Assembly (NCBI GenBank): GCA_937959285.1
Contig: CALGAR010000046.1
Location: forward strand, 1-64,000
From: an uncultured Bryobacterales bacterium
GTDB lineage: Bacteria; Acidobacteriota; Terriglobia; Bryobacterales; Bryobacteraceae
Direction of reading: 5' to 3'
Length of the DNA stretch: 64,000 bases
The notes below the pieces were generated by a model. The model did not search any database, had not been told where the DNA came from, and saw only the letters and a list, made by a program, of their open reading frames with translations. Position 1 is the stretch's first letter; every line of letters starts with the position of its first letter. A program made the translations under genes and the position numbers. Below are positions 1-8,887 of this stretch, one piece after another.

Positions 1-694
1 CGATTTTTCTCACTAATTCTGTGTTAAGAAGACTCCGGTTGAGGGAACGCCGGCCGAGTTCTCCAAACCGCGCCTTGGCGCGCGACTTCAACAGCCGGAA
101 CTGAGTCTCTGTCAAGGACATAGCAGCGCAAATCTGCTCCTGTGTTTGCTCGTAAAGGTAAAAGCGCGTAAGGATTTCGCGGTCACGGTCCGAGATGCCG
201 TCAAGGACACGGATCATCAACTCGGTCTTTTCTTGCCGTATTGCTCGTTCTTCCGGATCGATGCCATTGTCTACAACACCGGTAACGTGATCCAGATCGG
301 TTTGCTCGCGCCGCGTGTGGACGGCTGCATCGATGTGCGCTGCTACCTGCCGCCTGACAATCGTGCGGACGAAACCCATTAAACGAGCCGGATCCCGCAA
401 ATCGCCCCTACGAATTGCCTGAACGACGATGAGATAGATATCGTGTACTTTATCGTCAAGCTCCTGAGGGCCCAATCTCCGGCACAAATAGAAGCGAATG
501 CCTCTTGAGAAGAGCTTGTACAGATCTTCCATCCCGGACGGGTCGCCAGCCTGAACCCGCTGAACCAGGCTGGTCCAATCTGTGGAGGACCCGGTTCGGG
601 TCACACCGTCGCCGTCTTTAGCGGGTGACCCGAGCTCGTCTGCTGGTGTTTCTGTCTGCTCGCTTGCGCTGTATTCCGGCGTCGTCAGTTTCAT
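1..694 (-). CDS. ECF-type RNA polymerase sigma factor (3' end cut by window edge)
   Basis: I read this gene directly on the reverse strand; the frame stays open to the left edge, so the C-terminal end is missing. It should recruit RNA polymerase to a dedicated promoter set. After a polar N-terminal stretch of about 40 residues comes a sigma-70 region 2-like segment (QAGDPSGMEDLYKLF, then LDDKVHDIYLIVVQAI with its DNA-melting helix and MGFVRTIVRRQV). Region 4 follows near residue 165, with DGISDRDREILTRFYLYEQT and a helix-turn-helix, QICAAMSLTETQFRLLKSRA. The ATG at 692-694 is preceded by AGGA at a 7-nt spacing. No anti-sigma gene is seen upstream; one could lie beyond the left edge. The sigma identification is firm, the regulon unknown. 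Confidence 0.88.
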   Translation of the reverse strand, partial: MKLTTPEYSASEQTETPADELGSPAKDGDGVTRTGSSTDWTSLVQRVQAGDPSGMEDLYKLFSRGIRFYLCRRLGPQELDDKVHDIYLIVVQAIRRGDLRDPARLMGFVRTIVRRQVAAHIDAAVHTRREQTDLDHVTGVVDNGIDPEERAIRQEKTELMIRVLDGISDRDREILTRFYLYEQTQEQICAAMSLTETQFRLLKSRAKARFGELGRRSLNRSLLNTELVRKI

Positions 695-877
695 CCGTCA
701 ATCCTTACGTTCAGGAATTTCGTTCCTTTTCGTGAGAGCCAAGGAAATTCTTACGAATTGCACAACCGGATCACACCGAAATTCGTGCTCTGAACTAGCG
801 GTTTTCTTCTCTACTTGAACTTGCTTTGGAACAACCCCTGTTTCGCGCCAATTCTCCGCAGTGGTGGCGCGCACGCC

Positions 878-897
878 GAGCCGGCGCGAACCGGCTC
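878..897. other. Strong inverted repeat in the sigma factor upstream region
   Basis: GAGCCGG (878-884) and CCGGCTC (891-897) form a perfect 7-bp GC-rich stem around a 6-nt loop. On the reverse strand it lies about 180 nt before the sigma factor start, so it could sit in that gene's leader or end a transcript coming from the right. No T-run follows on either strand, so intrinsic termination is not well supported. Confidence 0.4.
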
Positions 898-1684
898 TTC
901 CCAAAATTTCTATTGGTGGTTCGAGAACTGTAGTGCGATATTTAGGATTTTCCTCTCGGGATAGTATTGCCTGGCCGTGTGGACATACTGGGAATAAGCG
1001 TCGTCATTCCGATATATATGAATCCAACCTTCGATGAATGCAGTTGTTTAGGAAGGAGCTGCTGAGGTTAACCCTGCGAAGCCGCACGCTCCCTGCGTTC
1101 CCTGGCCCTCCGCCCATCACGAATCCCAGGCGGGCGGGTCGGAAACGAAGCCAAGCTCAGCGGGACAAGCTCTGGGAATCGGACGCGCAGACTACCTACC
1201 TATACACACGTGCACCTGTCACGAGACATCAAGAGCAAGAGGAGCGCGCAAGACGGGCGACTCATAATGGTACTCCTAGGCAGTAGTACCACATCCGGAT
1301 GATATCCGAACTTTTTGGGAATTGCCAGTATTTTTCTTCTTTTAATTGTGGTGAAGGCACAAAATGATTCCTATACTGTGAATCCGCCCTAATCAGATGG
1401 GCCTGTTATCCCGAGATGTAATGCATGGTACTTCCACATAGTCTAGGAGGTATCAGCGGTTTCGATTAGGCGCCTGCCCCGAGTGCCTCGATAAACGGCA
1501 ATCTATGAGGGAGGCGCGCTCGCGCAGAGCCGGGTAGGTGTTCTATTCAGCTAGTTCCACGGGGAGTAAGCTGGCTTACTGTTGGTCCGTTCCGGGGAGT
1601 CTGTGAGGGATCGATCGCGTCCGATGAGGTCGTATGTTTCAATGGTGAGGGCACTATAAGCACTATACTTACAATTCAATAAAA

Positions 1685-1714
1685 ATTCGTGAATGAATAA
1701 ATTCGTGCACGAAT
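1685..1714. promoter_or_regulatory. Tandem palindromic operator-like boxes
   Basis: ATTCGTGCACGAAT at 1701-1714 is a perfect 14-bp palindrome. ATTCGTGAATGAAT at 1685-1698 is an imperfect copy of the same box, in phase and 16 bp away centre to centre. The pair is about 155 bp upstream of the ROK kinase start and just downstream of the -10-like TATACT near 1664. Such paired dyads are typical binding sites for dimeric repressors. The regulator is not identifiable from this window. Confidence 0.5.
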
Positions 1715-1869
1715 AAAAAGGAATCTCTGCGGCACTGGTGCATCCGGTAGTCTGGCTGCCCTTAAGCACCTGCGGGCTGGCTCCCGAACCGGCCTTCTGG
1801 CCGCTGCATACCTGGCCCGACGGCTGGAAGGCGAACGAAGGCTCTGAGACCTGTTATCATTGCGGCTTC

Positions 1870-2823
1870 ATGGACCAATTTTCCATAGGAGTGGATCTCG
1901 GCGGGACCAACCTTCGCGCCGCCGCAATCGATGATCGAGGCGAGATCTTGCAGCGGATATCAGGCGCGACGAATCTGTCCGAAGGGCGCGATGCGGTCGT
2001 TGATGATATCGTTCGGTCGATTGAGGCGCTTCGGGATGCCCGCCCGGGCTCGCGGCTCGTCGGCGTCGGCATCGGCGTACCCGGCTTTATTTTGATCGAG
2101 AAAGGGTACATCGTCGGTTCCAACAACCTGCCGGATTTCGAGAACTTTCCGGTAAGGGACGTCATTGAGCAAAAGCTCGGGACCAAGGTCATCCTGGAGA
2201 ACGACGCGAATGCTGCTGCTCTAGGGGAGAAGTGGATGGGAGCAGGCCGCGATGTGGACGACTTGATCCTGCTGACTCTCGGTACCGGAATCGGCGGCGG
2301 CATTATCTCGAACGGCCGGGTCCTGCATGGGCATGTCGGGATGGCTGGGGAACTCGGGCACATGACGGTCGTACCTGGCGGGAACCCGTGCGGCTGCGGC
2401 AACTTCGGCTGTCTCGAGAAGCATGCGTCGGCGACCTACATCGCCAGCGCGGCGAAGCTGCTGAGTCTTGGCGACGCATTGACAGCAGAGGGAGTTTACC
2501 GCCTGGCGCTTCAGGGAGAGGCGCGGGCCAAGATGATTTTTGAAAGCATGGGTTCGGCTTTGGGAATCGCCCTGTCGAACCTCATCAACATCTTCAACTT
2601 TCCGTTGTACCTCCTGAGCGGCGGCCCGCTGCCCGCTTGGGACTTCTTCTCGCCCGCGATGTTTCGCGAAGTGAAGGCACGATCCTTCACGTACCGCAAC
2701 ACGCCGACTCGAATTGAAAAGGCAACATTGGGTAATCTCGCGGGTTTGTACGGAGCGGCCTATCTTCCGTTCCAGGCTGCCGCGGCGCTTGAAGTTGCCG
2801 GATCTCCGGATCGGAGGTTTTGA
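1870..2823 (+). CDS. ROK-family sugar kinase (glucokinase-like)
   Basis: A 317-aa cytoplasmic kinase that should phosphorylate a hexose or amino sugar with ATP. The N-terminal phosphate-binding motif is DLGGTNLR at residues 9-16. The catalytic Asp is D112 in LENDANAAA. The ROK zinc site is complete: a GELGHM histidine with Cys174, Cys176 and Cys181 in CGCGNFGC. The frame is open 44 codons further upstream, but that extension has no family similarity, so ATG 1870 is chosen although no clear Shine-Dalgarno precedes it. The stop overlaps the xylulokinase start by one base (TGATG), so the two kinases are probably translationally coupled. Glucose, fructose or N-acetylmannosamine are all possible substrates. 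Confidence 0.9.
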   Translation: MDQFSIGVDLGGTNLRAAAIDDRGEILQRISGATNLSEGRDAVVDDIVRSIEALRDARPGSRLVGVGIGVPGFILIEKGYIVGSNNLPDFENFPVRDVIEQKLGTKVILENDANAAALGEKWMGAGRDVDDLILLTLGTGIGGGIISNGRVLHGHVGMAGELGHMTVVPGGNPCGCGNFGCLEKHASATYIASAAKLLSLGDALTAEGVYRLALQGEARAKMIFESMGSALGIALSNLINIFNFPLYLLSGGPLPAWDFFSPAMFREVKARSFTYRNTPTRIEKATLGNLAGLYGAAYLPFQAAAALEVAGSPDRRF

Positions 2824-4319
2824 TGTACTGGCTAGGAATTGATACAGGTACCGGGAGCACCCGTGCGCTTCTCGTAGATGAGTCAGGCAAAGTCAGGGCA
2901 AGCTCTACCGCCCCGCACGAGGACATAAAGATGGAGCGTCCTCTGTGGGCTGAGCAGCGCCCTGAGAACTGGTGGGATGCTGCAGTCACTGCAATTCGCG
3001 GCGTGCTGTCGGCCGCGGGCGCCTCGGGCAAGGACGTTCGCGGCATCGGCCTCAGCGGGCAGATGCACGGTCTCGTAATTCTGGGCGGGAACAATCAGGT
3101 TATCCGGCCTGCCCTCATCTGGTGCGATCAGCGCAGCCAGGCCCAGGTCGACAGCATTAACGCGATCGTAGGCAAGGAGAATGTTCTGGCCTGCACGGCC
3201 AACCCCGTCCTGACCGGCTTCACGCTGCCGAAGCTGCTCTGGGTGCGGGACCACGAGCCGGAGAAGTTTGAGGCCGTGCGGAAGCTGCTTCTGCCGAAAG
3301 ACTACATCCGATTCCGCCTCACGGGCGAGTTTGCCACCGATGTGTCGGATGCCTCCGGGACGTCTCTGTTTGATGTCGTCAAGCGCCGGTGGTCGTTTGA
3401 AATGGCGGACCGGCTCAAAATCGACCGGGCCATCTTGCCGCAAGCATTCGAGTCGGCCGAAGTGACAGGCAAGGTGAGTCCGGAAGCCGCGGCGCTTACC
3501 GGACTGTCAGCGGGTACGCCGGTCGTGGCGGGCGGCGGCGATCAGGCCGCGAGCGCCGTTGGCAACGGCATTGTCGAAGAGGGCATTGTCTCCTGCACGC
3601 TTGGCACCTCCGGCGTTGTTTTTGCTCATATGGACCGGGCAGCCTACGACCCGGCCGGTAGAGTCCACACCTTCTGCCATGCCGTCAAGGGGAAGTGGCA
3701 CGTCATGGGCGTCACGCAGGGAGCGGGCTTGAGCCTGCAGTGGTTTCGCAACCAGCTCGCTCCGGGGACCGACTACGACCAGTTAACCGCTGAGGCAGCG
3801 AAGGCACCCGTCGGATCGCAGGGGCTGTTCTGGCTGCCCTACCTGATGGGAGAGCGGACCCCTCATCTGGACGCGACTTGCCGCGGAGGCTGGATTGGCC
3901 TTACCGCGAAGCACACCCGCGCCGACCTCATCCGTGCCGTTCTCGAAGGCGTGAGCTACAGCCAGAAGGATTGCCTCGACATCATCGAAGGAATGAACGT
4001 ATCGGTCAAGCGGATTCGCCTGTCCGGAGGCGGAGCGAAGAGCGCTCTCTGGAGGCAGATGTTTGCCGACGTCTTCGGGCGCCCGGTCGCGACTCTCGAA
4101 ACGCAGGAAGGATCCGCTTACGGCGCGGCCTTGCTGGCGCTTGTCGGCACAGGAGCCTATGGTTCGGCGGAAGAGGTCTGCCGTGCCGCGATTTGCGAAG
4201 TGGAGACGGTGACCCCGCGAAGCGCCGAAGCGCGGCGTTACGCGGATACGCATAAAGTTTACAAGGCGCTGTATCCGGCGCTGCGTCCGGTGTACGGCCA
4301 GATTCAGGCCTTGGACTAG
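2823..4319 (+). CDS. xylB: Xylulokinase
   Basis: A 498-aa FGGY-family kinase converting D-xylulose to xylulose 5-phosphate for the pentose phosphate pathway. The N-terminal phosphate loop DTGTGSTRA begins at Asp7, WCDQRS is the xylulokinase substrate motif near residue 101, the catalytic base is Asp240 in GGGDQAA, and the C-terminal ATP motif LSGGGAKS is present. Length fits the family. The TTG at 2820 is also in frame, but ATG 2823 with GGAGG five bases upstream and the TGATG overlap with the ROK gene is the better start. Its stop shares the CTAG tetranucleotide with the stop of the convergent ABC exporter gene. No xylose isomerase or transporter is adjacent. Confidence 0.93.
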   Translation: MYWLGIDTGTGSTRALLVDESGKVRASSTAPHEDIKMERPLWAEQRPENWWDAAVTAIRGVLSAAGASGKDVRGIGLSGQMHGLVILGGNNQVIRPALIWCDQRSQAQVDSINAIVGKENVLACTANPVLTGFTLPKLLWVRDHEPEKFEAVRKLLLPKDYIRFRLTGEFATDVSDASGTSLFDVVKRRWSFEMADRLKIDRAILPQAFESAEVTGKVSPEAAALTGLSAGTPVVAGGGDQAASAVGNGIVEEGIVSCTLGTSGVVFAHMDRAAYDPAGRVHTFCHAVKGKWHVMGVTQGAGLSLQWFRNQLAPGTDYDQLTAEAAKAPVGSQGLFWLPYLMGERTPHLDATCRGGWIGLTAKHTRADLIRAVLEGVSYSQKDCLDIIEGMNVSVKRIRLSGGGAKSALWRQMFADVFGRPVATLETQEGSAYGAALLALVGTGAYGSAEEVCRAAICEVETVTPRSAEARRYADTHKVYKALYPALRPVYGQIQALD

Positions 4320-6136
4320 CTTCGCGCTCTGGCTTCCTGCTCCTTGTACTGAAGCTGGTAGAGCTTCCAGTAGATCCCCTTCTGTGCGAGGAGCTGTTGA
4401 TGAGTGCCCGTCTCGCGCAGCCTGCCCTTGTGCATGACGAAGATGCGATCCGCTCGCTGAATGGTGGAAAGCCGGTGGGCAATGATGATCGAGGTCCGGT
4501 TTTGTACAAGCTTTCCAAGAGCATCGCGGACCTTGATCTCGGTTTCCGTGTCGACACTGGAGGTGGCCTCGTCCAGGATCAGGTAGCGGGGATCGTGCGC
4601 CAGAGCCCGCGCGAAGCTGATGAGCTGCTTCTGCCCGGTGGAAAGGCCATTGCCGCGCTCCCTGACGGGCTGGGCGAATCCGTCAGGGAGGCTTTGAATA
4701 AAGTCCAGCAGATTGACCTGCTCGACCGCCTCGTGCATCTGGGCGTCGGTGATGCTGGCCGTTCCGAGGCGGATGTTATCGCCGATGGTGCCGGTAAACA
4801 GATAGGGATCCTGTAGCACCACGCCGAAATGCTGCCGTAGCTCGCGCGGTTCCATATCGCGGATATCGGTTCCACCGATGCGAATGGCCCCTCGCTGAAC
4901 ATCGTAGAAGCGCAGAAGCAGGTTCGTCAGAGTCGTTTTGCCTGCGCCCGTGTGACCGACAACCGCGATCGTCTCACCGGGTTCGATGCGGAAGGTCACG
5001 TCTTGCAGCACCCAGTCTTCCCCTTTATATGCGAACCAGACATGATCGAATTCGATCGCGGCGCGATCCTTGGGGAAGGGCTTGGGGGTTTTGGGGGCCG
5101 GGAATACGACTTCCGTATCGAGCAGTTTGAAGATCCGCTCGGAGGACGCCATCGCGCTTTGCAGGATGTTGTATTTCTCGCTCAGGTCCTGGATGGGCCG
5201 GAAGAAGCGCATGCCGTACTGGAAGAAGGCAATCAGAATGCCGAGCGTGAGGGCTTCATTGCGCACCCTCCATCCGCCGTAAGCGAGCAGCGCCGCGAGC
5301 GCGAGCATCGAAAGGAACTCGACCACCGGGTAGAACCAGCCATAGGCGATGATGGTGTCCTTGAAGGCCACCATGTGGTCGCGATTGATCTTCGCAAAGT
5401 CCTGGTTGCTTCGCTCCTCCCGGTTGAATAGCTGCAAGACGGCAATGCCGTTTACGTGCTCCTGAAGGTACGAGTTAATTTTTGCAATCGCAACCCGAAT
5501 ACGGCGGTAACTCTCAGAGACGACTTTGCGGAACCGCATCGTCACCAGCACGACGAGAGGAGTTACCAGAAGGAGCAGGGCGGTCATCCCGGGGCTCAAT
5601 TGAAACATTGCGACCAGGATGAAGGTCAGCATGAGCAGATCCGCGAGGATCGTTACAAGTCCTGAAGAGAAAAGCTCATTCAATACGTCGACATCTGTGG
5701 TTACGCGCGTCACGAGCCGTCCGACAGGAGTGCGGTCAAAGAAAGCGAGATCAAGCTGCTGGAGGTGGCGCATGATCTGGCGCCGCAGGTCGAACATTGC
5801 CTGCTGCCCGGTCCATTGCATCAAGTAGGTTTGTCCGAACTCGAGGCCGACGCCCGCAAGGACAGCCGCCAGGTAGAGCAGGGAAATTTGTCCGAGCCCG
5901 GTCCAGGCGTCAGCTGCGAGCCAATGGTCGAGCGGCGTCCGAGCACTTGCGCCAGCGGGGACGAGATAGCGATCCACCGCAATTTTGGTGAGCAGCGGAC
6001 CCAGCACCTGAACTCCTGCGTTCGCGAAGAGAAGAACCAGAGAGACAGCCACGACTCCTTTATACGGGCGCATATAACCGAGGAGCCGGCACATCAGACG
6101 GCTGTCATACGCTTTGCCTAGGACCTCTTCTTCCAC
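4316..6136 (-). CDS. ABC exporter half-transporter (MsbA/multidrug type), fused permease and ATPase
   Basis: A 606-aa half-transporter expected to work as a dimer in the inner membrane, exporting a lipid or hydrophobic compound. Residues 25-340 form a six-helix exporter domain with the intracellular loop LDLAFFDRTPVGRLVTRV. The C-terminal ATPase has Walker A GHTGAGKT (394-401), signature LSTGQKQ (498-504, a common variant of LSGGQ), Walker B YLILDE (518-523) and switch His554. The start is GTG at 6134-6136; another Met is 14 codons in. It is a single gene rather than the pair often found for heterodimers, so a homodimer is likely. Convergent with xylB and divergent from truB. Confidence 0.9.
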   Translation of the reverse strand: MEEEVLGKAYDSRLMCRLLGYMRPYKGVVAVSLVLLFANAGVQVLGPLLTKIAVDRYLVPAGASARTPLDHWLAADAWTGLGQISLLYLAAVLAGVGLEFGQTYLMQWTGQQAMFDLRRQIMRHLQQLDLAFFDRTPVGRLVTRVTTDVDVLNELFSSGLVTILADLLMLTFILVAMFQLSPGMTALLLLVTPLVVLVTMRFRKVVSESYRRIRVAIAKINSYLQEHVNGIAVLQLFNREERSNQDFAKINRDHMVAFKDTIIAYGWFYPVVEFLSMLALAALLAYGGWRVRNEALTLGILIAFFQYGMRFFRPIQDLSEKYNILQSAMASSERIFKLLDTEVVFPAPKTPKPFPKDRAAIEFDHVWFAYKGEDWVLQDVTFRIEPGETIAVVGHTGAGKTTLTNLLLRFYDVQRGAIRIGGTDIRDMEPRELRQHFGVVLQDPYLFTGTIGDNIRLGTASITDAQMHEAVEQVNLLDFIQSLPDGFAQPVRERGNGLSTGQKQLISFARALAHDPRYLILDEATSSVDTETEIKVRDALGKLVQNRTSIIIAHRLSTIQRADRIFVMHKGRLRETGTHQQLLAQKGIYWKLYQLQYKEQEARARS

Positions 6137-6187
6137 TGTTCCCAGTTTAGCGTGGCCATGCTAAGCCTCTGTTACATTGAAGATTGC

Positions 6188-7069
6188 ATGGACGGTGTGA
6201 TTATTCTCGACAAGCCGGAAGGATGGACGTCGCATGACGCGGTGAACAAGGTCCGCCGCCTTTCCAAAGTTAAGAAAGTCGGTCATCTTGGCACGCTCGA
6301 CCCTATGGCGACCGGGGTCCTTCCTCTCGTGATCGGACGCGCCACCCGCTTGGCGCAGTTCTTCACGAAGAGCGATAAGGTTTACGAAGGCGTCATCCGT
6401 TTCGGCTACTCTACAGACACCTACGACTGCCAGGGAACGCCCACCTCGCCCATTACCGAGCCCGTCATCGATCGGGCGCTGCTTGAAGAACACCTGGCGC
6501 GCTTCCGCGGAAACATTGTTCAGGTTCCGCCGCCTGTGTCCGCCAAGAAGATCGGCGGCACGCCTGCCTACAAGCTTGCGCGGAAGAACATTCCTGTCGA
6601 GCTCAAGCCGGTAGAAGTAACGATTTACTCTTTAGACCTGCTCTTCGTTGAGGGTTCTGAGGTTGGTATCCGGGTCAAGTGTAGCGCCGGCACGTATCTG
6701 CGCTCCATGGCCCACGACCTCGGCCAGGCATTCGGCTGCGGCGCCCATCTGAAACAGTTGCGCCGGACCGCGTCGGGCAGCTTCACCCTGGACCAGGCGT
6801 ATACCGTGCAGCAGCTTCAGGAACTCGCCGAGCGGGGCGAACTGCAATCGGCTGTGATCCCGAGCGCGAATCTGCTGCCCGAGTTTCCGACAGAGCCAGT
6901 GGATGCGCTGACAGCCGGCCAAATCCGGCAGGGGCGCGACTTCCGCGTGTCTCCGTTCCGCGGCATTGGCAACGCAAGGTTCGTCAAGGCGGTCACGCAA
7001 AATGGCGAACTTGTCGCGATCGGCGAGGCCCGGCTGCCGAACGTGTACCACCCAATTCTCGTGCTGTGA
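6188..7069 (+). CDS. truB: tRNA pseudouridine(55) synthase TruB
   Basis: A 293-aa enzyme making pseudouridine 55 in the T-loop of tRNAs. The catalytic Asp is D38 in GHLGTLDPMATG, and the start DGVIILDKPEGWTSHD is typical. The KCSAGTYLRSMAHDLG segment and a C-terminal PUA-like part are present. The frame opens at 6152, but ATG 6188 matches the family N-terminus. An extended -10-like TGTTACATT lies nine to ten bases before the ATG, with no Shine-Dalgarno, so the mRNA may be nearly leaderless. Often found with rbfA and infB elsewhere; here it stands alone. Confidence 0.95.
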   Translation: MDGVIILDKPEGWTSHDAVNKVRRLSKVKKVGHLGTLDPMATGVLPLVIGRATRLAQFFTKSDKVYEGVIRFGYSTDTYDCQGTPTSPITEPVIDRALLEEHLARFRGNIVQVPPPVSAKKIGGTPAYKLARKNIPVELKPVEVTIYSLDLLFVEGSEVGIRVKCSAGTYLRSMAHDLGQAFGCGAHLKQLRRTASGSFTLDQAYTVQQLQELAERGELQSAVIPSANLLPEFPTEPVDALTAGQIRQGRDFRVSPFRGIGNARFVKAVTQNGELVAIGEARLPNVYHPILVL

Positions 7070-7142
7070 GCTTGCGGCCCTGTGTGAACCGATTTTAATC
7101 GCGCCTTCAGCCGTGCTTCATTGTCATCGCTTACTGTGATTC

Positions 7143-7538
7143 ATGTGGCCCTCCAGGCATCCTGGCGTACTGCTGATTCTGATCTTGCTGCTTGCCGTTC
7201 AAGGCGCCCGTGCTCAGCAGTCTTCCGCCGCGGGAGAAGGAGAAGAGAAGGAAGCCGAGTATCAGTTTTTTTCCGGCTCTGTTGTTGAGTTCTCCGAGGA
7301 GAGGCTTACGGTGCGCCGCGCCGTGCGCGGGCAAGAGAACAGGACGCAAACATTCCTCTTGCGGCCGGAGACTCGGATCGAGGGCAGGATTGCGGTGGAT
7401 GCCCGTGTTACGGTCGGGTTTCAGCCAAGTGAAGCGGGAGACGTGGCGGTTCGAGTCATCGTTCGCTCGAACCCAGACAAATCCAAGGCCTATTCCTGTT
7501 CCCTGCGCCGCAAGGTCCAGCCTTCCTTTATAACCTGA
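7143..7538 (+). CDS. Small exported protein of unknown function (DUF5666-like fold possible)
   Basis: 131 aa with an N-terminal signal peptide (PGVLLILILLLAVQGARA, cleavage after ARA). The mature part has a short acidic linker (GEGEEKEAE) and then alternating beta-strand residues (FFSGSVVEFSEERLTVRR ... TRIEGRIAVDARVTVGF). This pattern resembles DUF5666-type small beta-barrel proteins, but the match is by eye only. The last 49 bases overlap the 3' end of convergent glmU, so the C-terminal NPDKSKAYSCSL region might reflect a lost earlier stop. No ribosome-binding site is obvious. Confidence 0.6.
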   Translation: MWPSRHPGVLLILILLLAVQGARAQQSSAAGEGEEKEAEYQFFSGSVVEFSEERLTVRRAVRGQENRTQTFLLRPETRIEGRIAVDARVTVGFQPSEAGDVAVRVIVRSNPDKSKAYSCSLRRKVQPSFIT

Positions 7539-8878
7539 CGGCTGCGCCCTAAGGCTAACGCGTGCGGCGGAACCGATTCTGTGATGACGGAACCCGCCCC
7601 GATGTAGCTTCCTGCTCCGATTTCGACCGGAGCGACGATCGTGACGTTGCTGCCGACGAAAGCTCCCGCCCCAATTCGTGTCTTGTGCTTCCTGCTGCCG
7701 TCGTAATTGCAGGTGATTGTGCCAGCGCCAATATTTGACTCCGGCCCAATCTCCGAATCTCCAAGGTAGGCGAGGTGATTCGCCTTCGACCCGCGCCCCA
7801 GCCGTGTATTCTTCAATTCCACGAAATTGCCGACGCGGGAGCCGGCTTCCATGACGCAGTTTGGACGGAGACGGGCGAACGGACCGGCTTGGGCGTTATC
7901 CTCGAGCTTCGATTGGCCAATGATCGTGAACGGTCCGATCTCGACCTGGTTGCCGAGCTCGGAATCCATGATGATCGAGCCAGCGCCTATGTGGCAATCG
8001 TCTCCAATGACGGTCTTTCCTAGGATCTGTGCAAACGGCTCGACCACACAATCCATTCCCATTTGCACGTCCTCGTCGATCATGACGGTTTCCGGGCGAT
8101 GGATAGTCACGCCCGCCAGCATCAATTCGCGGGCTTTGCGCATACGCAAAATGCGATCCGCTTCCGCCAGTTCGACGCGAGTGTTAATCCCCAGAACTTC
8201 TGTGCTGTCGTCGAGCCTCATCGCTCCAACGGCATAGCCGTGGTGACCAAAGATCTCAACGATGTCAGTCAGGTAGTATTCTTTGGCGGGATTGTTTGCC
8301 TGAATCTCGTCGATGTGCCGCCATAGCAGGTCGGAACGGAAGCAGTAGATGCCGGAATTGACCTCGTTCTTCGCCCGCTGTTCCTCTGTGCATGCCTTCT
8401 CTTCGACGATGGCGGTGACGTTCCCCTCCGTATCGAGGAGTACGCGGCCGTATCCTGTCGGGTCTTCCAGCACTGTCGTGATCAGTGTTGCGGCTGTGTA
8501 GTTGTCCCGCTGGTGGCTGAGCAGGTCCCTGAGCGTACGTTCCGAGAGAAGGGGGGTATCGCCATAGAGCACCAGCAAGCGGCCTCCCTCGCGATGGAGC
8601 TGGTCGCGGCAGCACAGCAGCGCATGCCCGGTGCCTTTTTGCTCCAATTGGCGGATAAACTGGACCCCGAGATCCTGCAGTTCCGCTTCTACCTGGTCCG
8701 CCTGATACCCGACCACCACGAAGATCCGATCCGGACTGGTGATCTTCATGGCCGTCCGAACGACGTGTCTTACCAAAGGCATACCGCCTGCGCAATGCAG
8801 GACTTTCGCCTTCTTCGACTTCATTCTTGTTCCGAGCCCGGCGGCCAGGATGACGACGGTTACGGGGCCTTCTTCCAT
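7490..8878 (-). CDS. glmU: Bifunctional UDP-N-acetylglucosamine pyrophosphorylase / glucosamine-1-phosphate acetyltransferase
   Basis: 462 aa, full length for GlmU. It acetylates glucosamine 1-phosphate and then uridylylates it to UDP-GlcNAc, the precursor of peptidoglycan and lipopolysaccharide. The uridyltransferase signature LAAGLGTRMKSKKAKVLH lies at residues 11-28, with GTGHALL and LYGDTPLL after it. From about residue 250 the left-handed beta-helix hexapeptide repeats run to the C-terminus, with the acetyltransferase region GRGSKANHLAYLGD and GAGTITCNYDG. It is the last gene of a TPR-yvcK-glmU run, 9 nt after yvcK. Confidence 0.97.
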   Translation of the reverse strand: MEEGPVTVVILAAGLGTRMKSKKAKVLHCAGGMPLVRHVVRTAMKITSPDRIFVVVGYQADQVEAELQDLGVQFIRQLEQKGTGHALLCCRDQLHREGGRLLVLYGDTPLLSERTLRDLLSHQRDNYTAATLITTVLEDPTGYGRVLLDTEGNVTAIVEEKACTEEQRAKNEVNSGIYCFRSDLLWRHIDEIQANNPAKEYYLTDIVEIFGHHGYAVGAMRLDDSTEVLGINTRVELAEADRILRMRKARELMLAGVTIHRPETVMIDEDVQMGMDCVVEPFAQILGKTVIGDDCHIGAGSIIMDSELGNQVEIGPFTIIGQSKLEDNAQAGPFARLRPNCVMEAGSRVGNFVELKNTRLGRGSKANHLAYLGDSEIGPESNIGAGTITCNYDGSRKHKTRIGAGAFVGSNVTIVAPVEIGAGSYIGAGSVITESVPPHALALGRSRQVIKEGWTLRRREQE

Positions 8879-8887
8879 ACCTTCATT

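Larger units (their letters stand above)
695..1869. other. Long apparently non-coding region
   Basis: No convincing gene is visible in this stretch. The only open frame of note (1038-1286, 82 aa) is Arg/Pro-rich, has no recognisable domain and no ribosome-binding site, and looks like chance. Base composition is noticeably more AT-rich than the flanking genes, especially at 1300-1400 and 1640-1720. It holds a strong hairpin (878-897), several short inverted repeats, and tandem palindromic boxes (1685-1714) ahead of the ROK kinase gene. It may contain promoters for the divergent sigma factor and kinase, an unrecognised small RNA, or remnants of a decayed gene. Confidence 0.5.

Noticed and set aside
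1038..1286. 82-aa forward frame in the non-coding region
   Set aside because: Arg/Pro-rich composition, no start signals and no domain; probably a chance frame.
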